A model generated the notes under the pieces. It was not told the DNA's origin and ran no database searches. It saw only the letters and a list, made by a program, of their open reading frames with translations. From an uncultured Clostridia bacterium (GTDB taxonomy: Bacteria; Bacillota; Clostridia; TANB77; CAG-465): a DNA stretch of 64,000 bases. The stretch spans positions 248,001 to 312,000 of the forward strand of contig CALXJI010000001.1 of NCBI GenBank assembly GCA_944388585.1. The letters run 5' to 3'. Below are positions 18,438 to 27,049 of this stretch, in pieces (the first letter of the stretch is position 1; every line of letters starts with the position of its first letter). The position numbers and the translations under genes are program-made.

Positions 18438-19112
18438 TTACACCTCCGATACTATTTTTCCGTCTTCTATTTTTATAACTCTATCTGCAATTTTTGCAAT
18501 TTCCAAATTATGTGTAATCATAATTATAGTCTGATTATACTTTTTATTTGAAACTTTTAATAATTCAACTATTTCATCGCTAGATTTAGAATCTAAATTT
18601 CCTGTTGGTTCATCTGCAAGTATTATAGCTGGATTATTTATAAGTGCTCTACCAATAGATACTCTTTGCTGTTGACCGCCAGAAAGTTCATTTGGTAAAT
18701 TATTTTTTCTATTTTCAAGTCCTAATACTTTTAGTATTTCATCTATTCTTGTCTTTTCAACCTTTTTACCATCTAAATCACATGGTAATGTAATATTTTC
18801 TACAACATTTAATATAGGTATTAGATTATAAAATTGATAAATAAGCCCTACTTGTCTTCTTCTAAAAATAGCAAGATTTTCCTCGTTTAATGAGTAAACA
18901 TCTTTACCCTCAATATATACTTTTCCACTTGTAGGTCTGTCAACTCCTCCTATCAAATGAAGTATTGTAGATTTTCCACTACCACTACTTCCAACTATTG
19001 CTACAAATTCTCCTCTTTTTACACTAAAAGATACATTGTCTACAGCAACAACTCTATTTTCGCCTTTTCCATATACTTTTGTTAAATTTTCAACTTTTAA
19101 TATTTCATCCAT
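18438..19112 (-). CDS. ABC transporter ATP-binding protein (LolD/MacB-type)
   Basis: A 224-residue nucleotide-binding subunit with Walker A GSSGSGKS (41-48), Q-loop in IYQFYN, signature LSGGQQQR (143-150), Walker B IILADE (163-168) and the switch His in MITHN. It closely fits the LolD/MacB/BceA group that pairs with FtsX-type permeases, here encoded immediately downstream. The ribosome site GGGAGG is well placed. Confidence 0.93.
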   Translation of the reverse strand: MDEILKVENLTKVYGKGENRVVAVDNVSFSVKRGEFVAIVGSSGSGKSTILHLIGGVDRPTSGKVYIEGKDVYSLNEENLAIFRRRQVGLIYQFYNLIPILNVVENITLPCDLDGKKVEKTRIDEILKVLGLENRKNNLPNELSGGQQQRVSIGRALINNPAIILADEPTGNLDSKSSDEIVELLKVSNKKYNQTIIMITHNLEIAKIADRVIKIEDGKIVSEV

Positions 19113-19175
19113 AATTTTTCCTCCCTTTTGTCTATATTATATATAGCTAAAATGACATTTAAGTGACTATATAAA

Positions 19176-19201
19176 AAATACTTCATTTTTTTGAAGTATT
19201 T
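19176..19201 (-). terminator. Hairpin between the kinase and ABC genes
   Basis: A 9-10-bp stem (19176-19185 with 19191-19201) is followed by T residues on the minus strand. It may attenuate transcription between the two-component genes and the ABC genes. Confidence 0.6.
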
Positions 19202-19203
19202 TT

Positions 19204-20421
19204 TTATTTTATATATCTAATTATAAATTTTGTATATTCTCCATCTTTAGAATCCACATATATATGACCATTTTGAGCCTCAACTATACTTTTAGACAAT
19301 GAAAGACCAATACCTATACTATTTTCATCTGAATTTTGAGATTTATAAAATCTATCAAATATATGTTTCATATCCTTTTTATTTATTCCAACGCCATCAT
19401 CTTTTATTTCTATTTGTGTGTATACTTTGTTTTCAGTTACTTTAATCGTTACAATATGTTTTGCATGCTCTATAGCATTTTTTAATATATTACTTATAGC
19501 CTCTTTATACCAGTTATAATCTGCTTGAATGTATATTGTATCCTTACTTTCAAACATAATTTCTATATTTCTAATTTCTGCCATTATAGATAAATTTTCT
19601 ATTACCTCTTTTATCATATTACATACATCTATTCTCTCATTTTTAAATTCTACTGCATTAGCATCAAGTTTAGATAATTTAAGTAGTGCTATTATTAGCC
19701 AATTCATAGATTCAACTTTTTTAGTTATTTCTATAATAAACTTTCTACGTGTCTGCTCATCCATATATTTACTTTCATTTAAATTATCTAATAATATCTG
19801 TATAGATGTAAGTGGTGTTTTTAATTGATGTGATATATCAGATAAAAGCCTATACACATCTTCTTTTTGAGCTTTAGAATCGTCAGCTTTCTCTTTTAAC
19901 ATAACAGTAAGTTTATATAATTCATTTTTTAAACTATTAAGTTCATCTTCCGAGTTATCTTCAATATCTAATAAATACTTGTTATTTTGTATATTATCTA
20001 TATATGTTATTAAATTATCTATTTTTCTTTTTCTATATGTCAAATATATATATATTATTACTATAATAACTACATTTGAAATAATTAATAAAACAATTAT
20101 TATTGTAACACTCATACTTTTATATTGATTTATATAAGAAAGTACAGATATATCATCATTTATTCCATATCTTGTTAATATATTAGTATCTGAAGAAAAT
20201 TTTATATCAGTATTTAGTATTTCTACTATATCCTCTTGATTTATGTCTGGATATCTTTCTTCTATTTTTAAGATAATATTTTCTATAATATTATTTGTTT
20301 TACTTACCAAATTTTCATTTAAATACTTAAAAGTAAATATAGAAATTATTATAAAAAAGAATAATATACAAAAAAATAAAATAAATAATCTTTTTATCTC
20401 TTTATTTTCAAATATTTTCAT
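19204..20421 (-). CDS. Sensor histidine kinase
   Basis: A 405-residue membrane kinase: two transmembrane helices (about 12-32 and 105-127) flank a roughly 70-residue extracellular sensor. A linker leads to the HisKA domain, with phospho-accepting H198 in SDISHQLKTPLTS, then a HATPase domain with N box (ISNILKNAIEHA), G1 (DDGVGI) and G2 (GIGLSLSKSI). It overlaps no gene but is only 1 base from the response-regulator gene upstream. With the ABC genes downstream it probably senses a cell-envelope-active peptide; the signal is inferred from context only. Confidence 0.92.
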   Translation of the reverse strand: MKIFENKEIKRLFILFFCILFFFIIISIFTFKYLNENLVSKTNNIIENIILKIEERYPDINQEDIVEILNTDIKFSSDTNILTRYGINDDISVLSYINQYKSMSVTIIIVLLIISNVVIIVIIYIYLTYRKRKIDNLITYIDNIQNNKYLLDIEDNSEDELNSLKNELYKLTVMLKEKADDSKAQKEDVYRLLSDISHQLKTPLTSIQILLDNLNESKYMDEQTRRKFIIEITKKVESMNWLIIALLKLSKLDANAVEFKNERIDVCNMIKEVIENLSIMAEIRNIEIMFESKDTIYIQADYNWYKEAISNILKNAIEHAKHIVTIKVTENKVYTQIEIKDDGVGINKKDMKHIFDRFYKSQNSDENSIGIGLSLSKSIVEAQNGHIYVDSKDGEYTKFIIRYIK

Positions 20422-20422
20422 A

Positions 20423-21085
20423 CTAATCTCCTACTCTATAACCCATTCCACGTATAGTTTTAATTATATTGCCATTACTGTCTCCAATTTTTTCTCTTAT
20501 TCTTTTTATATATACAGTAAGTGTATTATCTTCTACAAAATTTCCAGCTGCATCCCATATATCATTTAGAAGTTTTTCTCTACTAATTAATATATTTTGG
20601 TTTTGAAATAAACAAAGTAGTATTGTATACTCAAGCTTTGTAAGTAAAACTTCTTGTTCATTTTTATATACTCTGCCAGAATCTACATCTATAGTAATAT
20701 CTTTGTATTTAATTTGTTTTCCTTTATTATTTCTTCTTAGTACATTATTAATCCTAGATATAAGTTCTCTATTTCTAAATGGTTTTATAACATAATCATC
20801 AGCACCTATATCAAATCCATAAACAATATCTTTTTCCTCATCTTTTGCAGTAAGAAAAATAACAGGAGTATTAAATTCTTTCTTTATTTTTTTGCAAATT
20901 TCAAATCCATTTCCATCTGGTAAAAACACATCTAAAAGTACAATATCATATTTATTTTTAGTTATTAGTTTATCTGCCTCATTACAGGTCCTAGCAACAT
21001 CAAAGTTATATCCTTCTTCTTTAAATAAAAAATCTAATCCCATTATAATTGCATTATTATCTTCTACAAGTAAAAGTTTTACCAT
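20423..21085 (-). CDS. OmpR-family response regulator
   Basis: A 220-residue two-domain regulator: a receiver domain with acidic pocket (VEDN), phosphorylated D52 (VLLDVFLPDG) and conserved Lys (LTAKDEE), then an OmpR/PhoB winged helix (about 125-220) ending in KTIRGMGYRVG. It is the first gene of the operon with the kinase and probably controls the ABC transporter genes. A TATAAT is visible upstream but no strong -35. Confidence 0.94.
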   Translation of the reverse strand: MVKLLLVEDNNAIIMGLDFLFKEEGYNFDVARTCNEADKLITKNKYDIVLLDVFLPDGNGFEICKKIKKEFNTPVIFLTAKDEEKDIVYGFDIGADDYVIKPFRNRELISRINNVLRRNNKGKQIKYKDITIDVDSGRVYKNEQEVLLTKLEYTILLCLFQNQNILISREKLLNDIWDAAGNFVEDNTLTVYIKRIREKIGDSNGNIIKTIRGMGYRVGD

Positions 21086-21138
21086 AATATAAATTCCTTT
21101 CCATTTTTTAAATTATACCATATTAAACGTAAAAAAAA

Positions 21139-21157
21139 CACCTTAAAATTTAAGGTG
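21139..21157 (-). terminator. Terminator after the GNAT gene
   Basis: A perfect 9-bp stem (21139-21147 with 21149-21157) is followed by eight T residues on the minus strand, insulating the two-component operon from the genes upstream. Confidence 0.85.
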
Positions 21158-21162
21158 CTTAC

Positions 21163-21714
21163 TTATATATTGTTTTCTATCCAATATCTTAAATGATTAT
21201 ATCCATCCTCACAATCATAAATAGTATTTTCATATATTCCATTATTTTTCTCTATTACCTTTTTAGAAGCAATGTTAAAATCTTTACATGTCATAAGTAT
21301 TTTTTGTTTTTTAGAAACTTTAAATAGTATCTCAAGTGCAAGTCTTAGCCTTTCATTTGCATATCCTTGTCCTCTTTTTGAAGGACGTATACTGTAACCT
21401 ATCATTCCACCATAACTCATTAAAACTGGTACTTCTTTCCATCTTATATTTACCATTCCAACAATTTCATCTTTTTCATCTACTAAAATATACGTAGTCT
21501 GAGGAGAAAATTCTTTTGGAAGCTTATTTTCGTCTTTTTTTATTTCTAAATCATTTAACCATTCTAAAAAGCTCATATTTTTTAGATCTTCAAAATTTCT
21601 TATCCCTTCATATCTATCAATTCCTTCAATAAGTTCACTCTTTTCGTATTCTTCCAACATTTCCAATATTTTTTCCTCATCTTGGTTATTTATCTCTCTA
21701 ATTGATAAATTCAT
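21163..21714 (-). CDS. GNAT-family N-acetyltransferase
   Basis: A 183-residue acetyltransferase of the GNAT fold. The acetyl-CoA-binding motif A is seen in RPSKRGQGYANERL (about 113-126). The beta-bulge segment GMIGYSIRPS precedes it and the C-terminal motif B (NNGIYENTIYD) follows. It lies 13 bases after the patatin gene on the same strand, so it is probably in the TetR-controlled operon. The acceptor substrate is unknown. Confidence 0.85.
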   Translation of the reverse strand: MNLSIREINNQDEEKILEMLEEYEKSELIEGIDRYEGIRNFEDLKNMSFLEWLNDLEIKKDENKLPKEFSPQTTYILVDEKDEIVGMVNIRWKEVPVLMSYGGMIGYSIRPSKRGQGYANERLRLALEILFKVSKKQKILMTCKDFNIASKKVIEKNNGIYENTIYDCEDGYNHLRYWIENNI

Positions 21715-21727
21715 TCCTTCCCCCTTT

Positions 21728-22570
21728 TTACTTACTTAAATATTCTTTTAATTTTTCTAAACTATTTATAGCATCATTTTTACCCAAATTATACATTTCT
21801 TTAATTTTATTTTCATCCTTTTCAAGTCTTTTAATTTTTACAAACTTTGATGGTCTAATAACAAAAATATCGTTATTTTTTTCTAATCTTTCTATATTTT
21901 TTAGTTCATTATTATATCTTAAATATCTAGTATTAATAGTATCAACTAATTTAGGATATTTTTTATAAAAAAGCTTTGCTACATTTTGATCTGTTTTCTT
22001 TTTCGTATAATTTTTAGGTCTTGTAAGTACTACTATTATTTTATCATAGCCCATATCTATCATTTTTTCAACTGGAATACTATCTGAAATTCCACCATCT
22101 AAGTATTTTTTTCCATTAATTTCTACAAGCTTAGATACAAAAGGCATTGAACCTGAAGCTCTTAAATACTCCATAGATTTATTCAAATCTTTTATATGTA
22201 TATATTCTGGAGCCCCAGTATCTACATTAGTTACAACAGCATAAAATTCTTCTTTTGTTTTATTAAAAGTATCAAAATCAAAAACGTCTAATTTGTTTGG
22301 TATTTCATCAAAACAAAATTCTTTATTTACTATATTTCCAGTTCTTATCAAAGACTTAAATCCCATATATCTATTATCTTTTGCATATTTAATATTATAT
22401 CTAAGTGTTCTACCTGGTTGTCTTGACTTAAAATTTACTCCAAATAATGCCCCAGCAGAAACTCCAATTATGCAGTCAACCTCTATACTCTTATCTAAAA
22501 ATACATCAAGTACTCCAGCAGTATACATTCCTCGCATTGCTCCACCTTCTAATACTAGTCCAATTTTCAT
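21728..22570 (-). CDS. Patatin-like phospholipase
   Basis: A 280-residue lipid acyl hydrolase of the bacterial patatin family. The oxyanion glycine motif LEGGAMRGMY (8-17), nucleophile elbow GVSAG (S38) and catalytic Asp in LDGGISDS (D158) form the expected Ser-Asp dyad. No signal peptide is seen, so it is cytoplasmic. Its start overlaps the TetR stop by 4 bases (ATGA), so the two are translationally coupled and it is likely regulated by that TetR protein. Substrates could be phospholipids or acyl esters. Confidence 0.9.
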   Translation of the reverse strand: MKIGLVLEGGAMRGMYTAGVLDVFLDKSIEVDCIIGVSAGALFGVNFKSRQPGRTLRYNIKYAKDNRYMGFKSLIRTGNIVNKEFCFDEIPNKLDVFDFDTFNKTKEEFYAVVTNVDTGAPEYIHIKDLNKSMEYLRASGSMPFVSKLVEINGKKYLDGGISDSIPVEKMIDMGYDKIIVVLTRPKNYTKKKTDQNVAKLFYKKYPKLVDTINTRYLRYNNELKNIERLEKNNDIFVIRPSKFVKIKRLEKDENKIKEMYNLGKNDAINSLEKLKEYLSK

Positions 22571-23160
22571 AAATTTTCCTCCTTCAGAGCACCTCTTTTT
22601 AAAATAATTAACTCTCTTTTAAATCTTTTTAATCCTTCTTCTTTAGAAATAAAATCATTTAAAATATCCATTTTTGTTATTTGTAGCCCCATTGCAATTA
22701 CTCTAAGCAATATTTTTAAATCATAATTACTTGTAAAATTTAAAATAGTTAAATCTAAATACTTCTTTATTTCTTCTACATCAAGTAAATCAAATAGCCA
22801 AATATTATTTTCTTTTAAAAACTCAGATACATGTAGATAATAATTTGTTCTACTTTTTTCTTCTTCCACCGCATGATCTAAATATTCATATGACATGTCA
22901 AAAATATTACCATTATTTTTTTCAAGTAATTTTATAATTGTATTTTTAACATTAAAGAAATCTTCTTTCAATACATATTCTATAAGATCTTCTTTACTCA
23001 AGAAATACTGATAGAAACTTCCTCTTGCAATATATGAGCCCTCTACAATTCTTTTAACAGATAATTTAGATAATGGTACTCTTTCAAATTCTTTTTTTAC
23101 AACTGATATTATTGTTTCTCTTTTTTCATCTTTTAAATTAAAAAATGTTGATGTAGGCAT
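22567..23160 (-). CDS. TetR-family transcriptional regulator
   Basis: A 197-residue regulator with an N-terminal helix-turn-helix of TetR type (about 10-55, including YIARGSFYQYF) and a divergent ligand-binding domain. It is first in the operon with patatin and GNAT genes. A 15-base palindrome (23188-23202) sits between its -35 and -10 elements, so it very probably represses its own operon. The inducer is unknown. Confidence 0.9.
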   Translation of the reverse strand: MPTSTFFNLKDEKRETIISVVKKEFERVPLSKLSVKRIVEGSYIARGSFYQYFLSKEDLIEYVLKEDFFNVKNTIIKLLEKNNGNIFDMSYEYLDHAVEEEKSRTNYYLHVSEFLKENNIWLFDLLDVEEIKKYLDLTILNFTSNYDLKILLRVIAMGLQITKMDILNDFISKEEGLKRFKRELIILKRGALKEENL

Positions 23161-23180
23161 ATAATCACCTCATTTTAAAT

Positions 23181-23210
23181 ATTATATATGACACGGTGTC
23201 ATTTTGTCAA
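23181..23210 (-). promoter_or_regulatory. TetR operon promoter with embedded operator
   Basis: On the minus strand TTGACA (23205-23210) and TATAAT (23181-23186) are 18 bases apart. The spacer contains the near-perfect palindrome ATGACAC-G-GTGTCAT (23188-23202). This is the classic geometry for steric repression by a TetR dimer. Confidence 0.8.
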
Positions 23211-23278
23211 TCTTTACTATGTGAAAATTTATTACATATTTTTATAATTTAAAAAATATAATGTATAAAGGAGGTTTT

Positions 23279-24463
23279 ATGGCATATATTAATGAAAATT
23301 ATCTAAATTTAAATAAAAACTATTTATTTGCAAAAATATCTGAAGAAAAACAAAAATATATAAAAAATAACCATGAAAAAAAACTTATAGATTTAAGTAT
23401 TGGAGATGTAACTTTGCCACTTACTGATTCGGCAATTAAAGGCATACATATAGCAAGCAGTAATTTGTCAAAAAAAGAAACTTTTACAGGATATCCCCCA
23501 TCTAGTGGTCATGATTTTCTAAAAAAAGAAATTATAAAAAATGATTATCTAAAAAGAAATATATCAATAGACAATAACGAATTATTTATTGGAGATAGCT
23601 CAAAATCTGATATAAGTAATATATTAGATATATTTGATAAAAATTTGACAGTTGCACTTCAAGATCCAGTATATCCTGTGTATGTAGATTCAAATATAAT
23701 ACGTGGAAATAAAATAATATATATAAATGATATAAAAACTTTTCTTCCTCAAAAAGAACATATTGACATTATTTATCTTTGTTTTCCTAATAATCCCACA
23801 GGAGCAATTATATCAAAAGAATTATTAAAAAAATATGTAGATTATGCTATAGAAAATGATACTATTATATTTTTTGATAGTGCATATGAGGCTTTTATAC
23901 AAGATAAAAATACTGTTCACAGTATATATGAAATTGAAAACGCTAAAAAGGTGGCAGTAGAATTTAGAAGCTTTTCTAAAACTGCTGGCTTTACTTCTAT
24001 AAGACTTGCTTACACAATAGTACCAAATGCTATAATGCTACATTCAAAATCCAATAAAAATATATCTTTAAATAGTATGTTTAAGAGATTAAAAGATACT
24101 AAATATAACGGTCCAAGTTACATTAGTGAATATGCTATTTATAATGTATATGAATCTGATAAACTTAACGAATTACAAAAAAATATAAATTACTACTTAA
24201 GAAATACTACATTATTAGCTGAATTTTTTAAATCTAAAGGAATGATTGATGTTTCGTCTATAAATTCTCCATATGTTTGGATAAAATGTAAAGATAATAT
24301 AAACTCATGGGATTTTTTCTATTACATGCTAAATAATTTTTCAATAATTGGAACACCTGGTATAGGTTTTGGAGCAAATGGTGAAGGACATTTTAGACTT
24401 ACAGGATTTGGCACTTATGAAGATACTATAGAAGCAATTAATAGAATGGATAAAAAATTATAA
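23279..24463 (+). CDS. dapL: LL-diaminopimelate aminotransferase-like enzyme
   Basis: A 394-residue fold-type I PLP aminotransferase. The N-terminus (AYINENYLNLNKNYLFAKI) and the GYPPSSGHDFL segment resemble DapL, which makes LL-diaminopimelate from tetrahydrodipicolinate in lysine and peptidoglycan synthesis. The Asn/Pro substrate motif (FPNNPTGA), the Asp/Tyr PLP site (FFDSAYEAF) and the Schiff-base Lys in SFSKTAGF are visible. I moved the start to the ATG at 23279, which follows AAAGGAGG at good spacing. It diverges from the TetR gene and has no other lysine-pathway gene beside it, so another aminotransferase role remains possible. Confidence 0.8.
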   Translation: MAYINENYLNLNKNYLFAKISEEKQKYIKNNHEKKLIDLSIGDVTLPLTDSAIKGIHIASSNLSKKETFTGYPPSSGHDFLKKEIIKNDYLKRNISIDNNELFIGDSSKSDISNILDIFDKNLTVALQDPVYPVYVDSNIIRGNKIIYINDIKTFLPQKEHIDIIYLCFPNNPTGAIISKELLKKYVDYAIENDTIIFFDSAYEAFIQDKNTVHSIYEIENAKKVAVEFRSFSKTAGFTSIRLAYTIVPNAIMLHSKSNKNISLNSMFKRLKDTKYNGPSYISEYAIYNVYESDKLNELQKNINYYLRNTTLLAEFFKSKGMIDVSSINSPYVWIKCKDNINSWDFFYYMLNNFSIIGTPGIGFGANGEGHFRLTGFGTYEDTIEAINRMDKKL

Positions 24464-24483
24464 AAGAGCACAATGTGCTCTTT
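24463..24483. terminator. Bidirectional terminator between convergent genes
   Basis: A 9-bp stem (24463-24471 with 24475-24483) with A and T flanks overlaps the end of dapL and precedes the stop of the convergent DUF4358 gene. Confidence 0.7.
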
Positions 24484-24973
24484 ATAAATTATTAAAATTT
24501 TCAAGTATTTTATCTGCAAGTTCATTATCCATAATTAAAACAACTAAATCGCCTTTACTTGCAACCTTAACATTTTGTCTATCTACTTCAACGCAAACCC
24601 ATTTTGCTGGATTAATATTTGTTTCAATTTTTTCTTTTACTAAACTTGCATCAGCTTGAGAATTAAGTCTTACGAGTACTACAGAATGAGCTATAGAACT
24701 CATCAATGGTTCAGATGCCAAAGCTTCTTTATACTCAATATCTGATGTTCCCAAGTAATACTCTACATTTTCTGGAGTAACAACAGTATTAGCTAAATAT
24801 GGTTTTTGATCATCTGGAATTCCATCATATAATTTTACCATTATTTCTTCAAGTGTTCCTTCGACATTTTTCTGTGTGCTATCATCTTTATTACCTGCAA
24901 ATTTTACACCTACTATAATTGCAACGATTAATATAACAATAGCTACAACAACTATAACTAAATTCTTTTTCAT
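24482..24973 (-). CDS. DUF4358-like membrane-anchored protein
   Basis: A 163-residue protein with one N-terminal membrane helix (about 5-27) and an extracytoplasmic alpha/beta domain resembling DUF4358. Segments include LYDGIPDDQKP, YYLGTSDIEYKEALASEP and the C-terminal KGDLVVLIMDNE. The biochemical role of this family is unknown. It is divergent from the SGNH hydrolase gene and lies beside MBOAT and DHHW genes, which suggests a part in extracellular polymer acylation. Confidence 0.72.
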   Translation of the reverse strand: MKKNLVIVVVAIVILIVAIIVGVKFAGNKDDSTQKNVEGTLEEIMVKLYDGIPDDQKPYLANTVVTPENVEYYLGTSDIEYKEALASEPLMSSIAHSVVLVRLNSQADASLVKEKIETNINPAKWVCVEVDRQNVKVASKGDLVVLIMDNELADKILENFNNL

Positions 24974-24993
24974 ATAACACCTCCGCTATCTAT

Positions 24994-25022
24994 ATTCTAT
25001 CATAATAAATACTTTTAGTAAA
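24994..25022 (-). promoter_or_regulatory. Promoter of the DUF4358 gene
   Basis: TTTACT (25017-25022), a 17-base spacer and TAGAAT (24994-24999) lie on the minus strand, back to back with the SGNH promoter. Confidence 0.5.
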
Positions 25023-25048
25023 TATCTGTCATATTTTTTGTAAAAATG

Positions 25049-25077
25049 TTGAAAATAATTATATAGTGGCATATAAT
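25049..25077 (+). promoter_or_regulatory. Promoter of the SGNH hydrolase gene
   Basis: TTGAAA (25049-25054), a 17-base spacer and TATAAT (25072-25077) precede the ribosome site AAGAGG and the ATG at 25115. Confidence 0.65.
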
Positions 25078-25114
25078 TTAAGAGAAAATATTATTTATAA
25101 AAGAGGTTTTATAT

Positions 25115-25906
25115 ATGAGAAATGGCGTTAAAAATTATTATAATAAAAATAAAATTTTATATCCAATTTTAGTAATACTTTTTATAGTATTTTTTGGATT
25201 TTTTATATCATTTATACTTAATTCTAAAAAAACATCTATAAGTCTTGATATTACTTCGTATGATGCCTTAAAAGACTTAAATTTTAAAAATGAAGAAATA
25301 ATTAAAGCTGAGTTTTATGAAGAAAAACAGGAGCCTCCCCAAAATTCTAACTCTACTTTTTATGGGGACTGTGCAAATGAATTTATAAATGCTAGGGCAA
25401 TGGTAATTGGAGATTCTACTGCAGAAGGGCTATCTGCATATGGCGTTTTAGATCCATCTAGTGTAATATGGACAAGAGGACAAACAATTCAACACATGAA
25501 AGATTCAATATCATCTGCAATTTCATATAATCCAAATATTTTATTTCTTTCCTATGGTGCAAATGATTTATTAAGCTGGAATGGAAATGTAGAAGGTTAT
25601 ATAAATGCATACTCTAATGCTATAGACTATATTTATTCTGTCTTACCTAATACAAGGGTATGTGTAAATTCAATTTTGCCTGTAAGTGACCAAGCAAGAG
25701 AGAAAAATAGTGTCTATGAATATCAAGAAGAATTTAACACAAGACTTAAAGAACTTTGTAACTCAAAAAATGTAACTTTTATTGATAATTCTTCTGTATT
25801 AAATAATAGCTCAGATGGTAAAATATACGAAAGTGATGGCGTTCATCCAAGACCATTTTATTATAAACAATGGGCATATAATATGATTATAGTATCAGGT
25901 ATATAA
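25115..25906 (+). CDS. Membrane-anchored SGNH/GDSL hydrolase
   Basis: A 263-residue protein with one N-terminal membrane helix (about 15-36) and an extracellular SGNH esterase domain. Block I is GDSTAEG with nucleophile S101, block III is GAND (148-151), and block V is DGVH (241-244), giving the Ser-Asp-His triad. Such enzymes remove or transfer acetyl groups on polysaccharides or peptidoglycan. It faces a DHHW/MBOAT pair on the opposite strand and a divergent DUF4358 gene, pointing to a shared acylation function. Confidence 0.87.
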   Translation: MRNGVKNYYNKNKILYPILVILFIVFFGFFISFILNSKKTSISLDITSYDALKDLNFKNEEIIKAEFYEEKQEPPQNSNSTFYGDCANEFINARAMVIGDSTAEGLSAYGVLDPSSVIWTRGQTIQHMKDSISSAISYNPNILFLSYGANDLLSWNGNVEGYINAYSNAIDYIYSVLPNTRVCVNSILPVSDQAREKNSVYEYQEEFNTRLKELCNSKNVTFIDNSSVLNNSSDGKIYESDGVHPRPFYYKQWAYNMIIVSGI

Positions 25907-25934
25907 AAAATAGAGAGGGTTCCCTCTCTATTTT
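25907..25934. terminator. Bidirectional terminator between SGNH and DHHW genes
   Basis: A perfect 13-bp stem (25907-25919 with 25922-25934) with A-rich and T-rich flanks serves both convergent genes. Confidence 0.88.
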
Positions 25935-27037
25935 AATGCACCACTTTCATTTATTACTAATGTACTATATAAAAATAATACATCTTGATTACTGTTAAAA
26001 CTTATATAATTTGAAATTAAATCTGTACTTATATATCTAATATCTACAAGTATTATTTTACTATAAGCTTGTGTAAATAATGGTGCTAAACTACTACCAA
26101 ATGAATCTCTAAATATAATAAGCTCTTTATCTGTTTTGGCATCATTATTTCTAATTTCAATAATTGGTGTTGCACCAGATAAAAACAAATCATATTTATC
26201 CATAGATAAATCAGCTTTTTGTATATCATATATTCTTGCCTCTTTATTTGTCTCATAATTATAAGTTATAGCGTTTTCTATATAACTATTTGTTAAATAC
26301 TCTATATTATCTGGATTAATTTTTTTTCCAAGCTGTCCATAATATGTTCCATAGAATTCATCTGTATATTCCTTAGTTTCAAATTCTTCTGTTATTCTAT
26401 CAGAAAATCCGATTTCTTTTGATATTTTATTTGCTATTTTAACAATATTTTGCTGTTTCCAATGAGTATCTGTATTGTAATAATCATTAGCTGCTAATTC
26501 ATTATAAATATCTATATATTTTATATTAGAATTAATATTTTCATGCATAATATCGTTTAGTTTTTTATAATCTAATTTTAAATATATAGAATTATCGTCT
26601 AAAAAGTAGTTTTTATCTGGTACAATTGAATAAAAAACATTAAAATCTTCATTTAAATATTTATTATATATATTATCTATTTTTTGAGTTACATTTAAAA
26701 CAGACTTTTCATCTAATGGATATTCAATTTTATGTATATTTCCATCTATAACAAATAATTCATTATTATCTTTTTGTCTTAGTATATCTAATTTAACAAA
26801 AGTTTTAATACTTCTAAATTCATCTCTTAATAGGAATTGATCCATAGCATACTCTTCTACTTCATCTGTTAAGCTTTTCGAAAATATACTACTATTAATT
26901 GTAGGAAACTTTGCAAGTTTTCTTCTTTCTGAAATAGATATATCATTATCTTTTAAAACTAAATTAGCAATAAAAACTCCTATTATAATTACTATAAACA
27001 GTATAGATACTACAATATCTTTTAATCTTTCACTCAT
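25928..27037 (-). CDS. DHHW-family protein (AlgX/AlgJ-like SGNH fold)
   Basis: A 369-residue protein with an N-terminal membrane helix (about 7-28), then an extracytoplasmic domain like the DHHW/AlgX family. The key motif is NTDTHWKQQ (about 193-201) and a candidate Ser nucleophile lies in IFRDSFGSS (about 308-316). In alginate and other systems such proteins accept acyl groups from an MBOAT partner and pass them to polysaccharide. Its MBOAT partner is encoded 12 bases upstream. Confidence 0.83.
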   Translation of the reverse strand: MSERLKDIVVSILFIVIIIGVFIANLVLKDNDISISERRKLAKFPTINSSIFSKSLTDEVEEYAMDQFLLRDEFRSIKTFVKLDILRQKDNNELFVIDGNIHKIEYPLDEKSVLNVTQKIDNIYNKYLNEDFNVFYSIVPDKNYFLDDNSIYLKLDYKKLNDIMHENINSNIKYIDIYNELAANDYYNTDTHWKQQNIVKIANKISKEIGFSDRITEEFETKEYTDEFYGTYYGQLGKKINPDNIEYLTNSYIENAITYNYETNKEARIYDIQKADLSMDKYDLFLSGATPIIEIRNNDAKTDKELIIFRDSFGSSLAPLFTQAYSKIILVDIRYISTDLISNYISFNSNQDVLFLYSTLVINESGALK

Positions 27038-27049
27038 AATTTATGCCTC

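Noticed and set aside
15859..21085. Calling the sensor/ABC operon a named bacitracin (Bce) system.
   Set aside because: The kinase has a roughly 70-residue sensor loop, unlike the very short one of BceS, and the permease layout is not diagnostic; only a general peptide-efflux function can be supported.
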